64,000 nucleotides of DNA from Curtobacterium sp. MCBA15_008 (GTDB lineage Bacteria > Actinomycetota > Actinomycetes > Actinomycetales > Microbacteriaceae), in assembly GCF_001865065.1 (NCBI RefSeq), contig NZ_MJGN01000002.1, positions 34,939 to 98,938 of the forward strand, in the 5' to 3' direction. The notes under the pieces are model-generated. The model saw only the letters and a list, made by a program, of their open reading frames with translations, had not been told where the DNA came from and searched no databases. The position numbers and the translations under genes are program-made. This document shows, one piece after another, positions 33,294-41,148 of this stretch. The first letter of the stretch is position 1. Every line of letters starts with the position of its first letter.

Positions 33294-33318
33294 GGTGTGA
33301 GCACTCGCGAGAGTGCAT

Positions 33319-33408
33319 GGAGACGTCGCATAGTCCGGCCGAGTGCACCACCCTGCTAAGGTGGAGTCCCCTTTGAGGGGACCGAGGGTTCAAATCCCTC
33401 CGTCTCCG
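33319..33408 (+). tRNA. tRNA-Ser(GCU)
   Basis: The acceptor arms GGAGACG (33319-33325) and CGTCTCC (33401-33407) pair. Anticodon stem CCACC/GGTGG encloses loop CTGCTAA with anticodon GCT at 33355-33357. A long variable arm (GTCCCC-TTTGA-GGGGAC) marks a class II tRNA, and GGTTCAAATCC is the T loop. Discriminator G at 33408. CCA is not encoded (GCA follows). A 6-bp hairpin with a GCGA tetraloop (33301-33316) ends 2 nt before the 5' end. Confidence 0.97.
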
Positions 33409-33427
33409 CACGAGCCAAGAACTGGCA

Positions 33428-33471
33428 GCGCAGATACGAGCGGCGCAGATACGAGCGGCGCAGCACGAGCA
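33428..33471 (+). repeat. Tandem 15-bp repeat behind tRNA-Ser
   Basis: GCGCAGATACGAGCG occurs at 33428-33442 and 33443-33457, followed by the degenerate third unit GCGCAG-CACGAGCA. It lies in the tRNA trailer between the mature 3' end and the terminator. Confidence 0.8.
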
Positions 33472-33477
33472 GCGAAC

Positions 33478-33511
33478 ACGAAACCCCGGTCCACGCGGAC
33501 CGGGGTTTCGT
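33478..33511. terminator. Bidirectional terminator between tRNA-Ser and the MFS gene
   Basis: ACGAAACCCCGGTCC (33478-33492) and GGACCGGGGTTTCGT (33497-33511) form a perfect 15-bp stem with loop ACGC, followed by CGTTCC. It serves the tRNA rightward and the convergent MFS gene (ending at 33526) leftward, where an AC-rich tail gives GT on the opposite strand. Confidence 0.85.
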
Positions 33512-33525
33512 CGTTCCACGGACGC

Positions 33526-34719
33526 TCAGACCGTCGCGACGCTTCCCGTGCCCGACCCGACCGGTCGAGCCGCTCGTGACCGCCGCGCCGCCCCCGCAGC
33601 GATCGCGGTGAGCACCACGGCCGCCAGCGTGATCCCGGCACCGGCCCAGATCGGCGACGTGTACCCGAGCCCGGCGGCGATGGTGAGCCCGCCGATCCAC
33701 GCCCCGAGCGCGTTGCCGAGGTTGAACGCGGCGATGTTCGCCCCGCTCGCCAGGGTCGGCGCGTGGTCGGCGTACTGCATCACGCGCGTCTGCAGTGCTG
33801 GCACCGTGGCGAACCCGAAGGCGCCCATGAGCACGAGGGCGATGACGGTGAGCACGGGCGAGGTCGCGACGACGGCGAACAGCGCGAGCACGACCGTGAG
33901 GACGACGAGCACCACGAGGAGCGTGCCGTCGATCGACCGCGAGGCGAGCTTCCCGCCGGCGAAGTTCCCGACGAACAGCCCGACGCCGAACACGACGAGG
34001 AGCCACGGCACCGCACTCGAGGCGAACCCCGACACCGAGGTCAGTGTGTACGCGATGTAGGTGAAGGCCCCGAACATGCCGCCGTAGCCGAGCACCGTGA
34101 TGCCGAGCGAGAGCCAGACCTGCCCGGACCGGAAGGCGCTGAGCTCCCGGGCGAGCGACGGGGTCTCGGTGACCCGCACCGCGGGGACGAGCACGAGGAC
34201 ACCGACGAGCGCGACGACACCGATGACCGCGATGGCCCAGAACGTCGCGCGCCAGCCGAGCGCCTGCCCGAGGAAGGTGCCGAACGGGACGCCGAGGACG
34301 TTCGATGCCGTCAGCCCCGTGAACATGAGGGCGACTGCTGAGGCGCGCTTCTCCCGCGCGACCATGTTCGACGCGACGACGGAACCGATGCCGAAGAACG
34401 CTCCGTGGCACAGCGCGGCGATGACCCGGCCGAGCATCATCACGCCGTAGACCGGCGCGAGGGCCGAGAGCGTGTTGCCGATGATGAACAGAACGAGCAG
34501 GCCGATCAGCACGGGCTTGCGGGGGAGCCGCGTGGTGGCGGCGGTGAGGCCGAGCGCTCCGACGATGACCGCGAGGGCGTAGCCGGTGACGAGCCAGCCC
34601 GCCGTCGTCTCGGTCACGCCGTAGTCGGCAGCGACCTCGGGCAGCAGCCCGGTGATGACGAACTCGGTCAAGCCGATGCCGAAGCCGCCGAGTGCGAGGG
34701 CGATGAGTCCCGCGGGCAT
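33526..34719 (-). CDS. MFS efflux transporter (DHA1, AraJ/CmlA-like)
   Basis: The 397-residue protein has twelve predicted helices. GFGIGLTEFVITGLLPEVAADYGV in helix 1 and AGWLVTGYALAVIVGALGLT in helix 2 are typical of arabinose-efflux/chloramphenicol-type DHA1 transporters; GRVIAALCHGAFFGIGSVVA is motif B in helix 4. AAGGA precedes ATG 34719. It is divergent from a MarR regulator across 147 bp with two direct-repeat operator-like sites, the classic arrangement of a MarR-controlled efflux pump. The exported compound is unknown. Confidence 0.9.
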   Translation of the reverse strand: MPAGLIALALGGFGIGLTEFVITGLLPEVAADYGVTETTAGWLVTGYALAVIVGALGLTAATTRLPRKPVLIGLLVLFIIGNTLSALAPVYGVMMLGRVIAALCHGAFFGIGSVVASNMVAREKRASAVALMFTGLTASNVLGVPFGTFLGQALGWRATFWAIAVIGVVALVGVLVLVPAVRVTETPSLARELSAFRSGQVWLSLGITVLGYGGMFGAFTYIAYTLTSVSGFASSAVPWLLVVFGVGLFVGNFAGGKLASRSIDGTLLVVLVVLTVVLALFAVVATSPVLTVIALVLMGAFGFATVPALQTRVMQYADHAPTLASGANIAAFNLGNALGAWIGGLTIAAGLGYTSPIWAGAGITLAAVVLTAIAAGAARRSRAARPVGSGTGSVATV

Positions 34720-34763
34720 GGGTGTCCTTCCGTTGTGCGGTGCAGCTGTCCCGCGTACGCTGG

Positions 34764-34806
34764 TAGTTGCACGCGCGGGATATCGATAGTTGCACACGCG
34801 GACTAT
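34764..34806. promoter_or_regulatory. Two 20-bp direct repeats, probable MarR operators
   Basis: TAGTTGCACGCGCGGGATAT (34764-34783) and TAGTTGCACACGCGGACTAT (34787-34806) are near-identical and start 23 bp apart, placing them on similar faces of the helix. They occupy the middle of the divergent MFS/MarR promoter region. Confidence 0.65.
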
Positions 34807-34866
34807 CCGCGCAAGCAACCATGTGGTGAACGCCTGCCCGCGCACCCCGAGACACGAAGGAGCCCG

Positions 34867-35316
34867 ATGTCGGTCGACGACACCTCCACCGCCGTCCGCG
34901 CCCACGGCTGGCGCACCCTCGCCGCCCTGCACGGGCTGATCGAGACGCGGCTCGAGCGCGCGCTGCGCGAGGTCGACCTGTCCGTCGTCGAGTTCACGGT
35001 CCTCGATGCGCTCCGCCGCCAGGACGGCTTCCACATGCGGATGCAGCAGCTCGCCCGGGCGGCCGCCCTCAGCCCCAGCGCGATCACCCGTCTGGTGAAC
35101 CGCCTCGAGGAACGAGCTCTCCTCACTCGGGTCCTGTGCGCTGACGATCGCCGGGGGCTCTACACGGAGCTCACGCACGCCGGGCAGGCGCTGCTCGACC
35201 GTGCCACCCCGATCCACGCCGCGGCCCTCGAAGGGGCGCTCGCCGAGGCGCGCGACGTCCCGGAACTCGAGGAGCTCGCCGTCGCCGTCGACCGGCTGGA
35301 GGGCGCGGCCGTCTGA
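34867..35316 (+). CDS. MarR-family transcriptional regulator
   Basis: The 149-residue protein has the MarR winged helix: VEFTVLDALRRQ, QQLARAAALSPSAITRLVNRLEERALLTR and the wing CADDRRGLYTELTHAG, flanked by dimerisation helices. AAGGAG lies 4 nt before ATG 34867. It should repress itself and the divergent efflux pump, binding the direct repeats at 34764-34806, and be released by a small aromatic ligand or substrate of the pump. Confidence 0.92.
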   Translation: MSVDDTSTAVRAHGWRTLAALHGLIETRLERALREVDLSVVEFTVLDALRRQDGFHMRMQQLARAAALSPSAITRLVNRLEERALLTRVLCADDRRGLYTELTHAGQALLDRATPIHAAALEGALAEARDVPELEELAVAVDRLEGAAV

Positions 35317-35332
35317 CGACCGTCGTGCACCT

Positions 35333-35365
35333 GCCTGGAGGCGCGGCTCGCTTCGTGCCCGCACG
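35333..35365. repeat. Decayed copy of the GC-rich palindrome family
   Basis: GCCTGGAGGCGCGG at 35333-35346 is an intact left half-site; the interior GCCCGCAC (35357-35364) is also kept, but the right half is lost. It lies just before the GH18 lipoprotein gene. Confidence 0.55.
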
Positions 35366-35378
35366 CTACGGTGAGCGG

Positions 35379-36383
35379 GTGGTGCGGCGGAGAGGGCTCG
35401 TGGTCGCCGGAGCGCTCGTGCTCACGGTGGTGCTGGGTGGCTGCGCCACCGAGTCCGACGACGGCGCCACCGGCCTCGCCGTCGAGGCGTACGCGGAGCC
35501 CGGCCCGGGTACGGAGCAGCGGGTCGCGGACGCGGCTCCGGGTGCCACCACGATCGGCATCGACGGTGTCACGGTCGCCGACGACGGTGCCCGGCTCGAC
35601 GACCTGCCGGACGGCGTCGGCACGCTCGCCCGCGCCGCATCGAAGGGCGGCGCGGCGTCCGAACTGCTCGTCAGCAACTACTCCGAATCGCTCGGTGACT
35701 TCTCGCCCGGCATCGGGACGGCGCTGCTGTCCGACCGGGGCAACCGTGACCGCGTGGCGGCGCAGCTGGCCGAGCTCGCCGCCGAGCAGCACGTGACCGG
35801 GGTGCAGATCGACCTCGAGTCCCTCCGGAGCCGTGACCGCGCCGGACTCGTGGCGTTCGCCGCAGCGCTCGAGGCCGCCGTGCACGTCGAACTCGGTGAC
35901 GACGCCGAGGTCTCGATGGCCGTGATGGCCTCGACGAACGCCGACGGGTACCGCGACACCGGGTACGACCTCGGCGCGCTCGCCGACCACGTCGACCGCT
36001 TCGTGCTGATGACCTACGACCAGCACGGCCCCTGGAGCGGTCCGGGCACGGTCGGCGCGCTCCCGTGGGCGGAGCGGGTGGTCCACGCCGCCGAGGCCGA
36101 AGGACTGTCGGCTGACCGGATCGACCTCGGGATCGCCGGCTACGGCTACGTGTGGGGCGGCTCCGGCGACGCGCAGGTGTCCCCGGCGCAGGCGCGCACG
36201 GCCGCCGGGGACCGCGCACGGTGGTCGTCGCGGAACGGGGAGTGGTCCGCCGCGCTGGACGACAGGCGTGCACTGCACTGGTCCGACGCACGTTCCTACC
36301 GGGCACGCACCGCCCTCGCCGAGGACCTCGGGCTGCACGGTGTCGCCCTCTGGTCCCTCGAGACGCTCGCCCTCCCCGACTGA
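35379..36383 (+). CDS. GH18-like lipoprotein (YaaH/YdhD-type glycosidase)
   Basis: The 334-residue protein has a short signal sequence with lipobox LGGC (Cys22). The catalytic strand VTGVQIDLESL keeps the D-x-E pair (Asp145, Glu147) of family 18 chitinase-like enzymes, and LMTYDQHGPWSGPGTVGALPW matches the conserved barrel strand of the YaaH/YdhD peptidoglycan-associated branch. No LysM or carbohydrate-binding module is present. It probably cleaves a beta-1,4-linked GlcNAc polymer or peptidoglycan at the outer face of the membrane. GTG 35379 or the adjacent GTG 35382 is the start. Confidence 0.78.
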   Translation: MVRRRGLVVAGALVLTVVLGGCATESDDGATGLAVEAYAEPGPGTEQRVADAAPGATTIGIDGVTVADDGARLDDLPDGVGTLARAASKGGAASELLVSNYSESLGDFSPGIGTALLSDRGNRDRVAAQLAELAAEQHVTGVQIDLESLRSRDRAGLVAFAAALEAAVHVELGDDAEVSMAVMASTNADGYRDTGYDLGALADHVDRFVLMTYDQHGPWSGPGTVGALPWAERVVHAAEAEGLSADRIDLGIAGYGYVWGGSGDAQVSPAQARTAAGDRARWSSRNGEWSAALDDRRALHWSDARSYRARTALAEDLGLHGVALWSLETLALPD

Positions 36384-36464
36384 TCCCGCGACGGACCGTT
36401 GCGCGGCGCCGGACGACGGTGGATCCTGACTGCGACGACCTGTGCCGCAGACCCCGGAGGCGAC

Positions 36465-37139
36465 GTGAAGCTCTTGCTGACATCCGGTGGTGTCACGAAC
36501 CCGAGCATCCACGCGGCGCTCGTCGGGCTCCTCGGCAAGCCCGTCGACCAGAGTCACGCACTGGTCATCCCGACCGCCCAGTGGGGGCACCCGATGTGCG
36601 GACCGGCCTCCGTCCGTGACACGGTGTCGGGCGGTGACGACTCCCGGTTCTTCTCGGGGCTCGGGTGGGCGTCGCTCGGCGTCCTCGAGCTCACCGCGCT
36701 GCCCACGATCGGCGTCGAGCGGTGGGTCAGCTGGGTGCGGGAGGCCGACGTCCTGCTGGTCGACGGCGGCGACGCGACGTACCTCAGCCACTGGATGCGC
36801 GCCTCCGGGCTCGCGGACCTGTTGCCGTCCCTGCGTGACACGGTGTGGGTGGGGGTGAGTGCCGGGAGCATGGTGATGGCTCCGCGCATCGGCGAGTTCT
36901 TCGTCGAGTGGCCGCTCGCGGCCGACGACCGGACGCTCGGCGTCGTCGACTTCTCGATCTTCCCGCACCTCGACGCGTTCCCCGAGAACACCCTCGAGAA
37001 CGCGGAGCGATGGGCCGCCGACCTCGGTGCGCCGGCGTACGCCATCGACGAGCAGACCGCGATCCAGGTCGTCGACGGCGTGGTCGAGGTGGTCTCCGAG
37101 GGGCGCTGGGTGCACCTCGACCGGGGACCGACCGACTAG
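36465..37139 (+). CDS. Peptidase E-like (S51 family) protein
   Basis: The 224-residue protein has the class-I glutamine-amidotransferase-like fold of S51 peptidases: VKLLLTSGGV at the start, LLVDGGDATYL, and the nucleophile elbow GVSAGS with Ser132. AYAIDEQTAIQV is the usual C-terminal strand. PepE relatives cleave Asp-X dipeptides, cyanophycinase belongs to the same fold. GGAGG lies 4 nt before GTG 36465. It is convergent with the HAD gene, the two stop codons overlapping. Confidence 0.8.
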   Translation: MKLLLTSGGVTNPSIHAALVGLLGKPVDQSHALVIPTAQWGHPMCGPASVRDTVSGGDDSRFFSGLGWASLGVLELTALPTIGVERWVSWVREADVLLVDGGDATYLSHWMRASGLADLLPSLRDTVWVGVSAGSMVMAPRIGEFFVEWPLAADDRTLGVVDFSIFPHLDAFPENTLENAERWAADLGAPAYAIDEQTAIQVVDGVVEVVSEGRWVHLDRGPTD

Positions 37140-37828
37140 CGGATCGCCTCGTCGTCGCGGAGGGCGGCCAGCACCACCGTCCGCAGATCGGCCGCTCCCG
37201 CTGCCGAGTGGTCGACCAGCACTGCGCGCATGCCGACGGCTCGGGCACCGGCGATGTCCCGGTCGGCGTCGTCACCGACGAAGAGGCAGTCGGCAGCGTC
37301 CACGTCGAGTTCGTCCGCCAGTGTCAGGAACGCTCGCGCGTCGGGCTTCTGGTACCCGATGTGCTCCGAGACGCAGACGGCGTCGAACGCGCTGTCCAGC
37401 CCGGTCCGCCCGAGTTTGTCGCGCTGCTGTTCCTCGGTCCCGTTGGTGAGGAGACCCAGCCGGTAACCACCTACCCGGAGCTCGCGCAGCAGCGACGCAC
37501 TGCCCGGGAACAGCCGCCACGACGCGCGGTAGGAGCGCAGGTAGCCCTCGAACAACCGGTCCAGGGCGTCGTCGTCACGAGGCAGTTCGGCTCCGAGCCG
37601 TGGCAGGACGGCCCGGAGGCGCTCGCGGCGCTGCCCCTGGAAGCTGATCTGCCCGGATCGCCAGCGCTCGAACTGCTCGGCCTTGGCAGACGACCACGCG
37701 TCGAGCGCCGACTCCGTCGCGGCCGACCCCAGACCCTCGATGAAGTGCGTCGCGCCGGCTCGGGCGGCGCCCGCGTGGTCGAACAGGGTCCCGTCCAGGT
37801 CGAAGCACACTGCGCGGACGGCACCCAC
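37136..37828 (-). CDS. HAD-superfamily hydrolase (PGP/YjjG-like)
   Basis: The 230-residue phosphatase has all four HAD motifs: FDLDGTL (9-15, nucleophile Asp10), LLTNGT, the lysine in YQKPD, and VGDDADRDIAGA. A helical C1 cap lies between motifs I and II. This subgroup hydrolyses small phosphorylated metabolites or nucleotides. GTG 37828 lies 6 nt after a -10-like TAGTCT, implying a leaderless message. Only 18 bp separate it from the divergent GNAT gene. Confidence 0.88.
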   Translation of the reverse strand: MGAVRAVCFDLDGTLFDHAGAARAGATHFIEGLGSAATESALDAWSSAKAEQFERWRSGQISFQGQRRERLRAVLPRLGAELPRDDDALDRLFEGYLRSYRASWRLFPGSASLLRELRVGGYRLGLLTNGTEEQQRDKLGRTGLDSAFDAVCVSEHIGYQKPDARAFLTLADELDVDAADCLFVGDDADRDIAGARAVGMRAVLVDHSAAGAADLRTVVLAALRDDEAIR

Positions 37829-37833
37829 TCGTC

Positions 37834-37840
37834 CAGACTA
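37834..37840. promoter_or_regulatory. Symmetric -10 box shared by divergent HAD and GNAT genes
   Basis: CAGACTA reads as CAGACT 7 nt before ATG 37847 on the plus strand and as TAGTCT 6 nt before GTG 37828 on the minus strand. One short box could thus serve two leaderless transcripts in opposite directions. No good -35 boxes are seen. Confidence 0.35.
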
Positions 37841-37846
37841 CGAGGC

Positions 37847-38251
37847 ATGCAGCACGACGACGTGACACTGACCTGGCGGACCGAGATCGCAGACCACGAG
37901 CTCGTGGCGCTCACGGCGGCCCACGGGGGTACCGCCGCGGCCGGATGGTGGGATCGCGTCCGCCCCCGGTCGCTCGGGTGGGTCGCCGGTCGGACCCCGG
38001 ACGGCGCACTCGTGGCGTTCGTCAACGTCGCGTGGGACGGTGCGGACCACGCCTTCCTCATCGACACGAAGACCCATCCCGCCCACCAGCACCGGGGCCT
38101 CGGCACCGCCGTCGTGCAGCTGGCGGTCGAGGCGTCCCGCTCAGCCGGCTGCGAATGGCTGTTCGTCGACTACGGCGAGGACCTGGTGCCCTTCTACGAG
38201 GGCGCGTGCGGCTTCACACCGACGCACGCGGGCCTGATCCGGCTGCGCTGA
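37847..38251 (+). CDS. GNAT-family N-acetyltransferase
   Basis: The 134-residue protein has the GNAT core: LVAFVNVAWDGADHAFLIDTKTHP, acetyl-CoA loop QHRGLGTAVVQLAVE (81-95), and C-terminal VPFYEGACGFTPTHAGLIRL. The small size and WWDRVRPRSLGW insertion are typical of single-domain acetyltransferases in actinobacteria. The acceptor is unknown. Confidence 0.88.
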   Translation: MQHDDVTLTWRTEIADHELVALTAAHGGTAAAGWWDRVRPRSLGWVAGRTPDGALVAFVNVAWDGADHAFLIDTKTHPAHQHRGLGTAVVQLAVEASRSAGCEWLFVDYGEDLVPFYEGACGFTPTHAGLIRLR

Positions 38252-38285
38252 CGAATCCGTGCTGCCGAGTTGCGCCGGTCGAGGA

Positions 38286-38801
38286 TCATCCGCTGGACAG
38301 TCCGCACCGGTGCAGGAGCTCGTCGACCACGACCCCGAGGGGCCGGGTGGCGTCGATGGCGGTGCCCGGAGGGGTGTCCCGTCCCGTGGCGCGGAGTCGA
38401 CGGACCAGCGCTCGCTCCTCCGCCCTGCCTCGACCCGCCCACTCGTCGTCGGGACGCGCGTCGAGTCGACGTTCGAGCGTCTCCTCGTCGACGGTGAGGA
38501 CGAACACTCCGTCGAAGGACGCGATGAACTCGCGGACGTTCCGTGCTCCGCCGCAGAAGAAGGTCACCCGCTCGGACCGATCCGCGATGCGCCGCACCAC
38601 CTGGTCCACCCGCCAGAGGTGGTGTTCGTGGACGGCGGTGCCGCTCACGCCGTCGACCGGCGCTCCGGTCTCGGGGTCGCCCTGGTACGCGAGCTCTCGG
38701 TCTCCGTTGATCGCCGCGAACCCGCGTCGGCGCAGTTCCTCGCACACCGAGGTCTTGCCGGTCCCCGAGACGCCGTCGACGAGGTAGTTCCGCGCACCCA
38801 T
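38286..38801 (-). CDS. P-loop kinase-like NTPase (AAA_18 type)
   Basis: The 171-residue protein opens with Walker A GVSGTGKTS (10-18) and continues GFAAINGDRELAYQGDPETG, VTFFCGGARN and VFVLTVDEETLERRLDAR (lid-like region). This matches small nucleotide/sugar kinase-like ATPases annotated AAA_18 in actinobacteria. The substrate is unknown. It is convergent with the GNAT gene with 34 bp between stops. Confidence 0.75.
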   Translation of the reverse strand: MGARNYLVDGVSGTGKTSVCEELRRRGFAAINGDRELAYQGDPETGAPVDGVSGTAVHEHHLWRVDQVVRRIADRSERVTFFCGGARNVREFIASFDGVFVLTVDEETLERRLDARPDDEWAGRGRAEERALVRRLRATGRDTPPGTAIDATRPLGVVVDELLHRCGLSSG

Positions 38802-38850
38802 GGGAGCACGGTAGTTCGGGAACGGCGGGCCGGCACCTCGACGCTCGTGC

Positions 38851-39846
38851 TCAGGCGCGCGGGGGAGCCGTGGTCGAGCGGACGACCAGCGACGGCGGCA
38901 CGAGGGTCCGGGTCGGCGCGGGGCGGTGCGGTGCCCCGATGAGCTCGACGAGTCGGGCCGCTGCGAGCCGACCGACCTCGTCGTTGTGCGGGTCGACCGT
39001 CGTCAGGCGCAGCAGGGGAGACGACGCCAGCGGGGTCTCGTCGTTGCCGATCACCGAGACGTCCTCGGGCACGCGGAGCCCGGCCTCGCGCACCGCGGCG
39101 ATCGCCCCCATCGCCATGACGTCGTTCGCGGCGAACACGGCGGTCAGGTCGGGGTGGTCCTCGAGCGCGCGCCGGGTGCCCTCGTAGCCGGTCTGCTCGG
39201 ACGTCGGTCCGGCGCCGTACACCAGGGCCGGGATGCCGGACTCGGCCAGCCGCGTGACGGTGGCGGCGCGGCGGACGGCAGCCGGGCCTCCCGAGCCGGT
39301 GACGTGGGCGATGCGGCGGTGCCCCAGGTCGACGAGGTGTGTCGCTGCCAACCGGCCGCCGGCGGCTTCGTCGGAGGCGACCACGTCGAGCCCGCCTGGC
39401 ACCTCGGCGCGTTCGCCGGCGACGACCACGGGGGTGTCGGCCGGGACGACGAGGTCGGTGAAGCCCTCGGCGGCGAGCACGACCCCGTCGACCCGGAGCG
39501 ACACGAGGTCGTCGAACGGTGACGAACCGAGGTGGGCGTTGGCGAGGGTGTCGGCCAGGGTCAGGCGGAGGCCGTGTGGGGCGAGGGCTTCGCGCACGCC
39601 GTCGAGCATCGGGACGTACCAGGGGTTCCGGAAGTCGTCGACGACGACGCCGATCGTCCGCGTGCGTGTGCCGGCGAGGATCGCAGCGGCGCGGTTCGGC
39701 CGGTAGCCGAGCTCGGCCGCGGCCGCGAGGACGGCGGAGCGTCGGACGTCCGACACCCCGGGGTCGTCGCGCATCACCATCGACACCAGGGACTTCGAGA
39801 CGCCGGCGCGGGTGGCGACGTCGATGATCGTCGGCGGACGGGACAC
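38851..39846 (-). CDS. LacI-family transcriptional regulator
   Basis: The 331-residue repressor has helix-turn-helix TIIDVATRAGVSKSLVSMVM, the hinge ELGYRPNRAAAIL and a ribose-binding-like effector domain (TIGVVVDDFRNPWYVPMLDGV, GVVLAAEGF, AVFAANDVMAMGAIAAVREAG, VIGNDETPLASSPLLRLTTVDPH). AAGGAGTC precedes GTG 39846. It is divergent from the dehydrogenase/isomerase operon and should bind the perfect palindrome at 39897-39914. The effector is probably a sugar or polyol substrate of those enzymes. Confidence 0.9.
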   Translation of the reverse strand: MSRPPTIIDVATRAGVSKSLVSMVMRDDPGVSDVRRSAVLAAAAELGYRPNRAAAILAGTRTRTIGVVVDDFRNPWYVPMLDGVREALAPHGLRLTLADTLANAHLGSSPFDDLVSLRVDGVVLAAEGFTDLVVPADTPVVVAGERAEVPGGLDVVASDEAAGGRLAATHLVDLGHRRIAHVTGSGGPAAVRRAATVTRLAESGIPALVYGAGPTSEQTGYEGTRRALEDHPDLTAVFAANDVMAMGAIAAVREAGLRVPEDVSVIGNDETPLASSPLLRLTTVDPHNDEVGRLAAARLVELIGAPHRPAPTRTLVPPSLVVRSTTAPPRA

Positions 39847-39854
39847 ACGACTCC

Positions 39855-39914
39855 TTGACAGGACATGGGCTGCTGCGGCTACAGTCTACCGACAGCTTCT
39901 GGAACGTTCCAGAA
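39855..39914 (+). promoter_or_regulatory. Promoter with LacI operator for the dehydrogenase/isomerase operon
   Basis: TTGACA (39855-39860), a perfect -35 box, is followed 18 nt later by CTACAG (39879-39884). Just downstream lies the 18-bp perfect palindrome TTCTGGAACGTTCCAGAA (39897-39914) with a central CG, the form of LacI/GalR operators. A repressor there would cover the start of transcription. Confidence 0.7.
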
Positions 39915-39942
39915 CGCAGAGCGAGTTCTCGAAGGAGAGACC

Positions 39943-41148
39943 ATGAGCGACAGCATCGGCGTCGCCGTCATCGGGGCGGGCATGGCGGGCAAGGCCCACA
40001 TGGCCGCGTGGCGGAACGCACCGTCCCTGTTCGGTTCGACCCTGCCGCCGGTGCGGCTCGTGTCGGTCGGCGACGTGTACGAGCCCCTGGCCGCCGAGGC
40101 CGCGAAGCGCTTCGGCTACGCCCGGCACGACACCGACTGGCGGGCGATCGCCGCGGCGGACGACGTCGACGTGGTGAGCGTCGTCGTCGCCAACACGCTG
40201 CACCGCGAGATCGTCGAGGGACTCCTCGCCGCGGGCAAGCACGTGCTGTGCGAGAAGCCCCTGTCCGACTCGCTGGAGGACGCCCGGGCCATGGCGACCG
40301 CCGCTGCGCGCGCCGCCGACCGCGGTCTCGTCGCACGCGTCGGCTTCACGTACCGGCGCGCACCAGGACTCGCGGCGATCCGGCAACTCGTCGAGGACGG
40401 CACCCTCGGCCGGGTGCTGCACGTCTCCGCCCGCTACTGGACGGACTACGGCGCCTCGCCCGACGTCCCGTTCTCGTGGCGGTTCGCCGGGGCCCCCGGC
40501 ACCGGCGCCCTCGCCGACGTCGGCTCGCACCTGACGTACGTCGCGGAGTTCCTGGCCGGGCCGGTGCAGAGCGTCAGCGGCGGTGTCTTCACGACCTCGA
40601 TCACCGAGCGGCCGGTCGCCGCCGGGCACGCGCTCCGCGGGCAGGCGACGCCGCTCACAGGCGAGACCGCGCGCGTCGAGAACGACGACTACGCGACGTT
40701 CAGCGCGCGGTTCGGCGACGGCTCGGTGGTCGGTTCGCTCGAGGCGTCACGGGTCGCCTCCAGGCACCCGAACGGCCTGGTGGTCGAGGTGTTCTGCGAG
40801 CGCGGCGCCGCCCGTTGGGACCAGGAGCGCGCGTCGGAGATCGGTCTCGCCCTGCAGGCCGACGGACCGCGCCTCGGCGGGTACCGCCAGGTGGTGCTCG
40901 GCCCGGACCACCCCTACGTCGCCGGCGGCATGGCGATGGACGCGCCCGGCGTCGGCTGGGGCCAGAACCAGATGTTCGAGTACCAGGCCCGCGCGTTCCT
41001 CGACGAGGTCACGGGCGCGAGCGATGCCCTGCCCGCCAACGCCACCTTCGAAGACGGCGTGCACAACATGGAGGTCCTCGACGCGGTGGCCCGGTCGGCC
41101 GCCGAGGGTGGCGCGACCGTCGCGATCGCCGAGGAGGTGCACGCATGA
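39943..41148 (+). CDS. Gfo/Idh/MocA-family dehydrogenase
   Basis: The 401-residue oxidoreductase has Rossmann motif VAVIGAGMAGKAH (7-19), the catalytic EKP lysine in LCEKPLSDSLEDA, and the C-terminal domain with YRRAPGLAAIRQLVEDGTLG, GALADVGSHL (catalytic His region) and GASDALPANATFEDGVHN. Such enzymes oxidise sugars, inositols or their derivatives with NAD(P). GAAGGAGAG precedes ATG 39943; the open frame above it overlaps the operator. It overlaps the TIM-barrel isomerase gene by ATGA. Confidence 0.9.
   Translation: MSDSIGVAVIGAGMAGKAHMAAWRNAPSLFGSTLPPVRLVSVGDVYEPLAAEAAKRFGYARHDTDWRAIAAADDVDVVSVVVANTLHREIVEGLLAAGKHVLCEKPLSDSLEDARAMATAAARAADRGLVARVGFTYRRAPGLAAIRQLVEDGTLGRVLHVSARYWTDYGASPDVPFSWRFAGAPGTGALADVGSHLTYVAEFLAGPVQSVSGGVFTTSITERPVAAGHALRGQATPLTGETARVENDDYATFSARFGDGSVVGSLEASRVASRHPNGLVVEVFCERGAARWDQERASEIGLALQADGPRLGGYRQVVLGPDHPYVAGGMAMDAPGVGWGQNQMFEYQARAFLDEVTGASDALPANATFEDGVHNMEVLDAVARSAAEGGATVAIAEEVHA

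Larger units (their letters stand above)
32833..33318. other. Gene-free interval with inverted repeats before tRNA-Ser
   Basis: No supported coding sequence. It contains AAAGCGACACTTC (32880-32892) and its exact complement GAAGTGTCGCTTT (32953-32965), with a third partial copy TGTCGCTTC at 32916-32924 between them. Further on is a hairpin at 33027-33053 and the tRNA promoter. Confidence 0.7.

Noticed and set aside
32418..33359. 313-codon open frame overlapping the GntR gene and the following gap
   Set aside because: It is out of frame with the GntR domain, arginine-rich and without similarity to a known fold; it only runs on because stop codons are rare at this GC content.
33428..33471. Tandem repeats considered as a CRISPR array
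   Set aside because: Units are contiguous without spacers and no cas genes are present.
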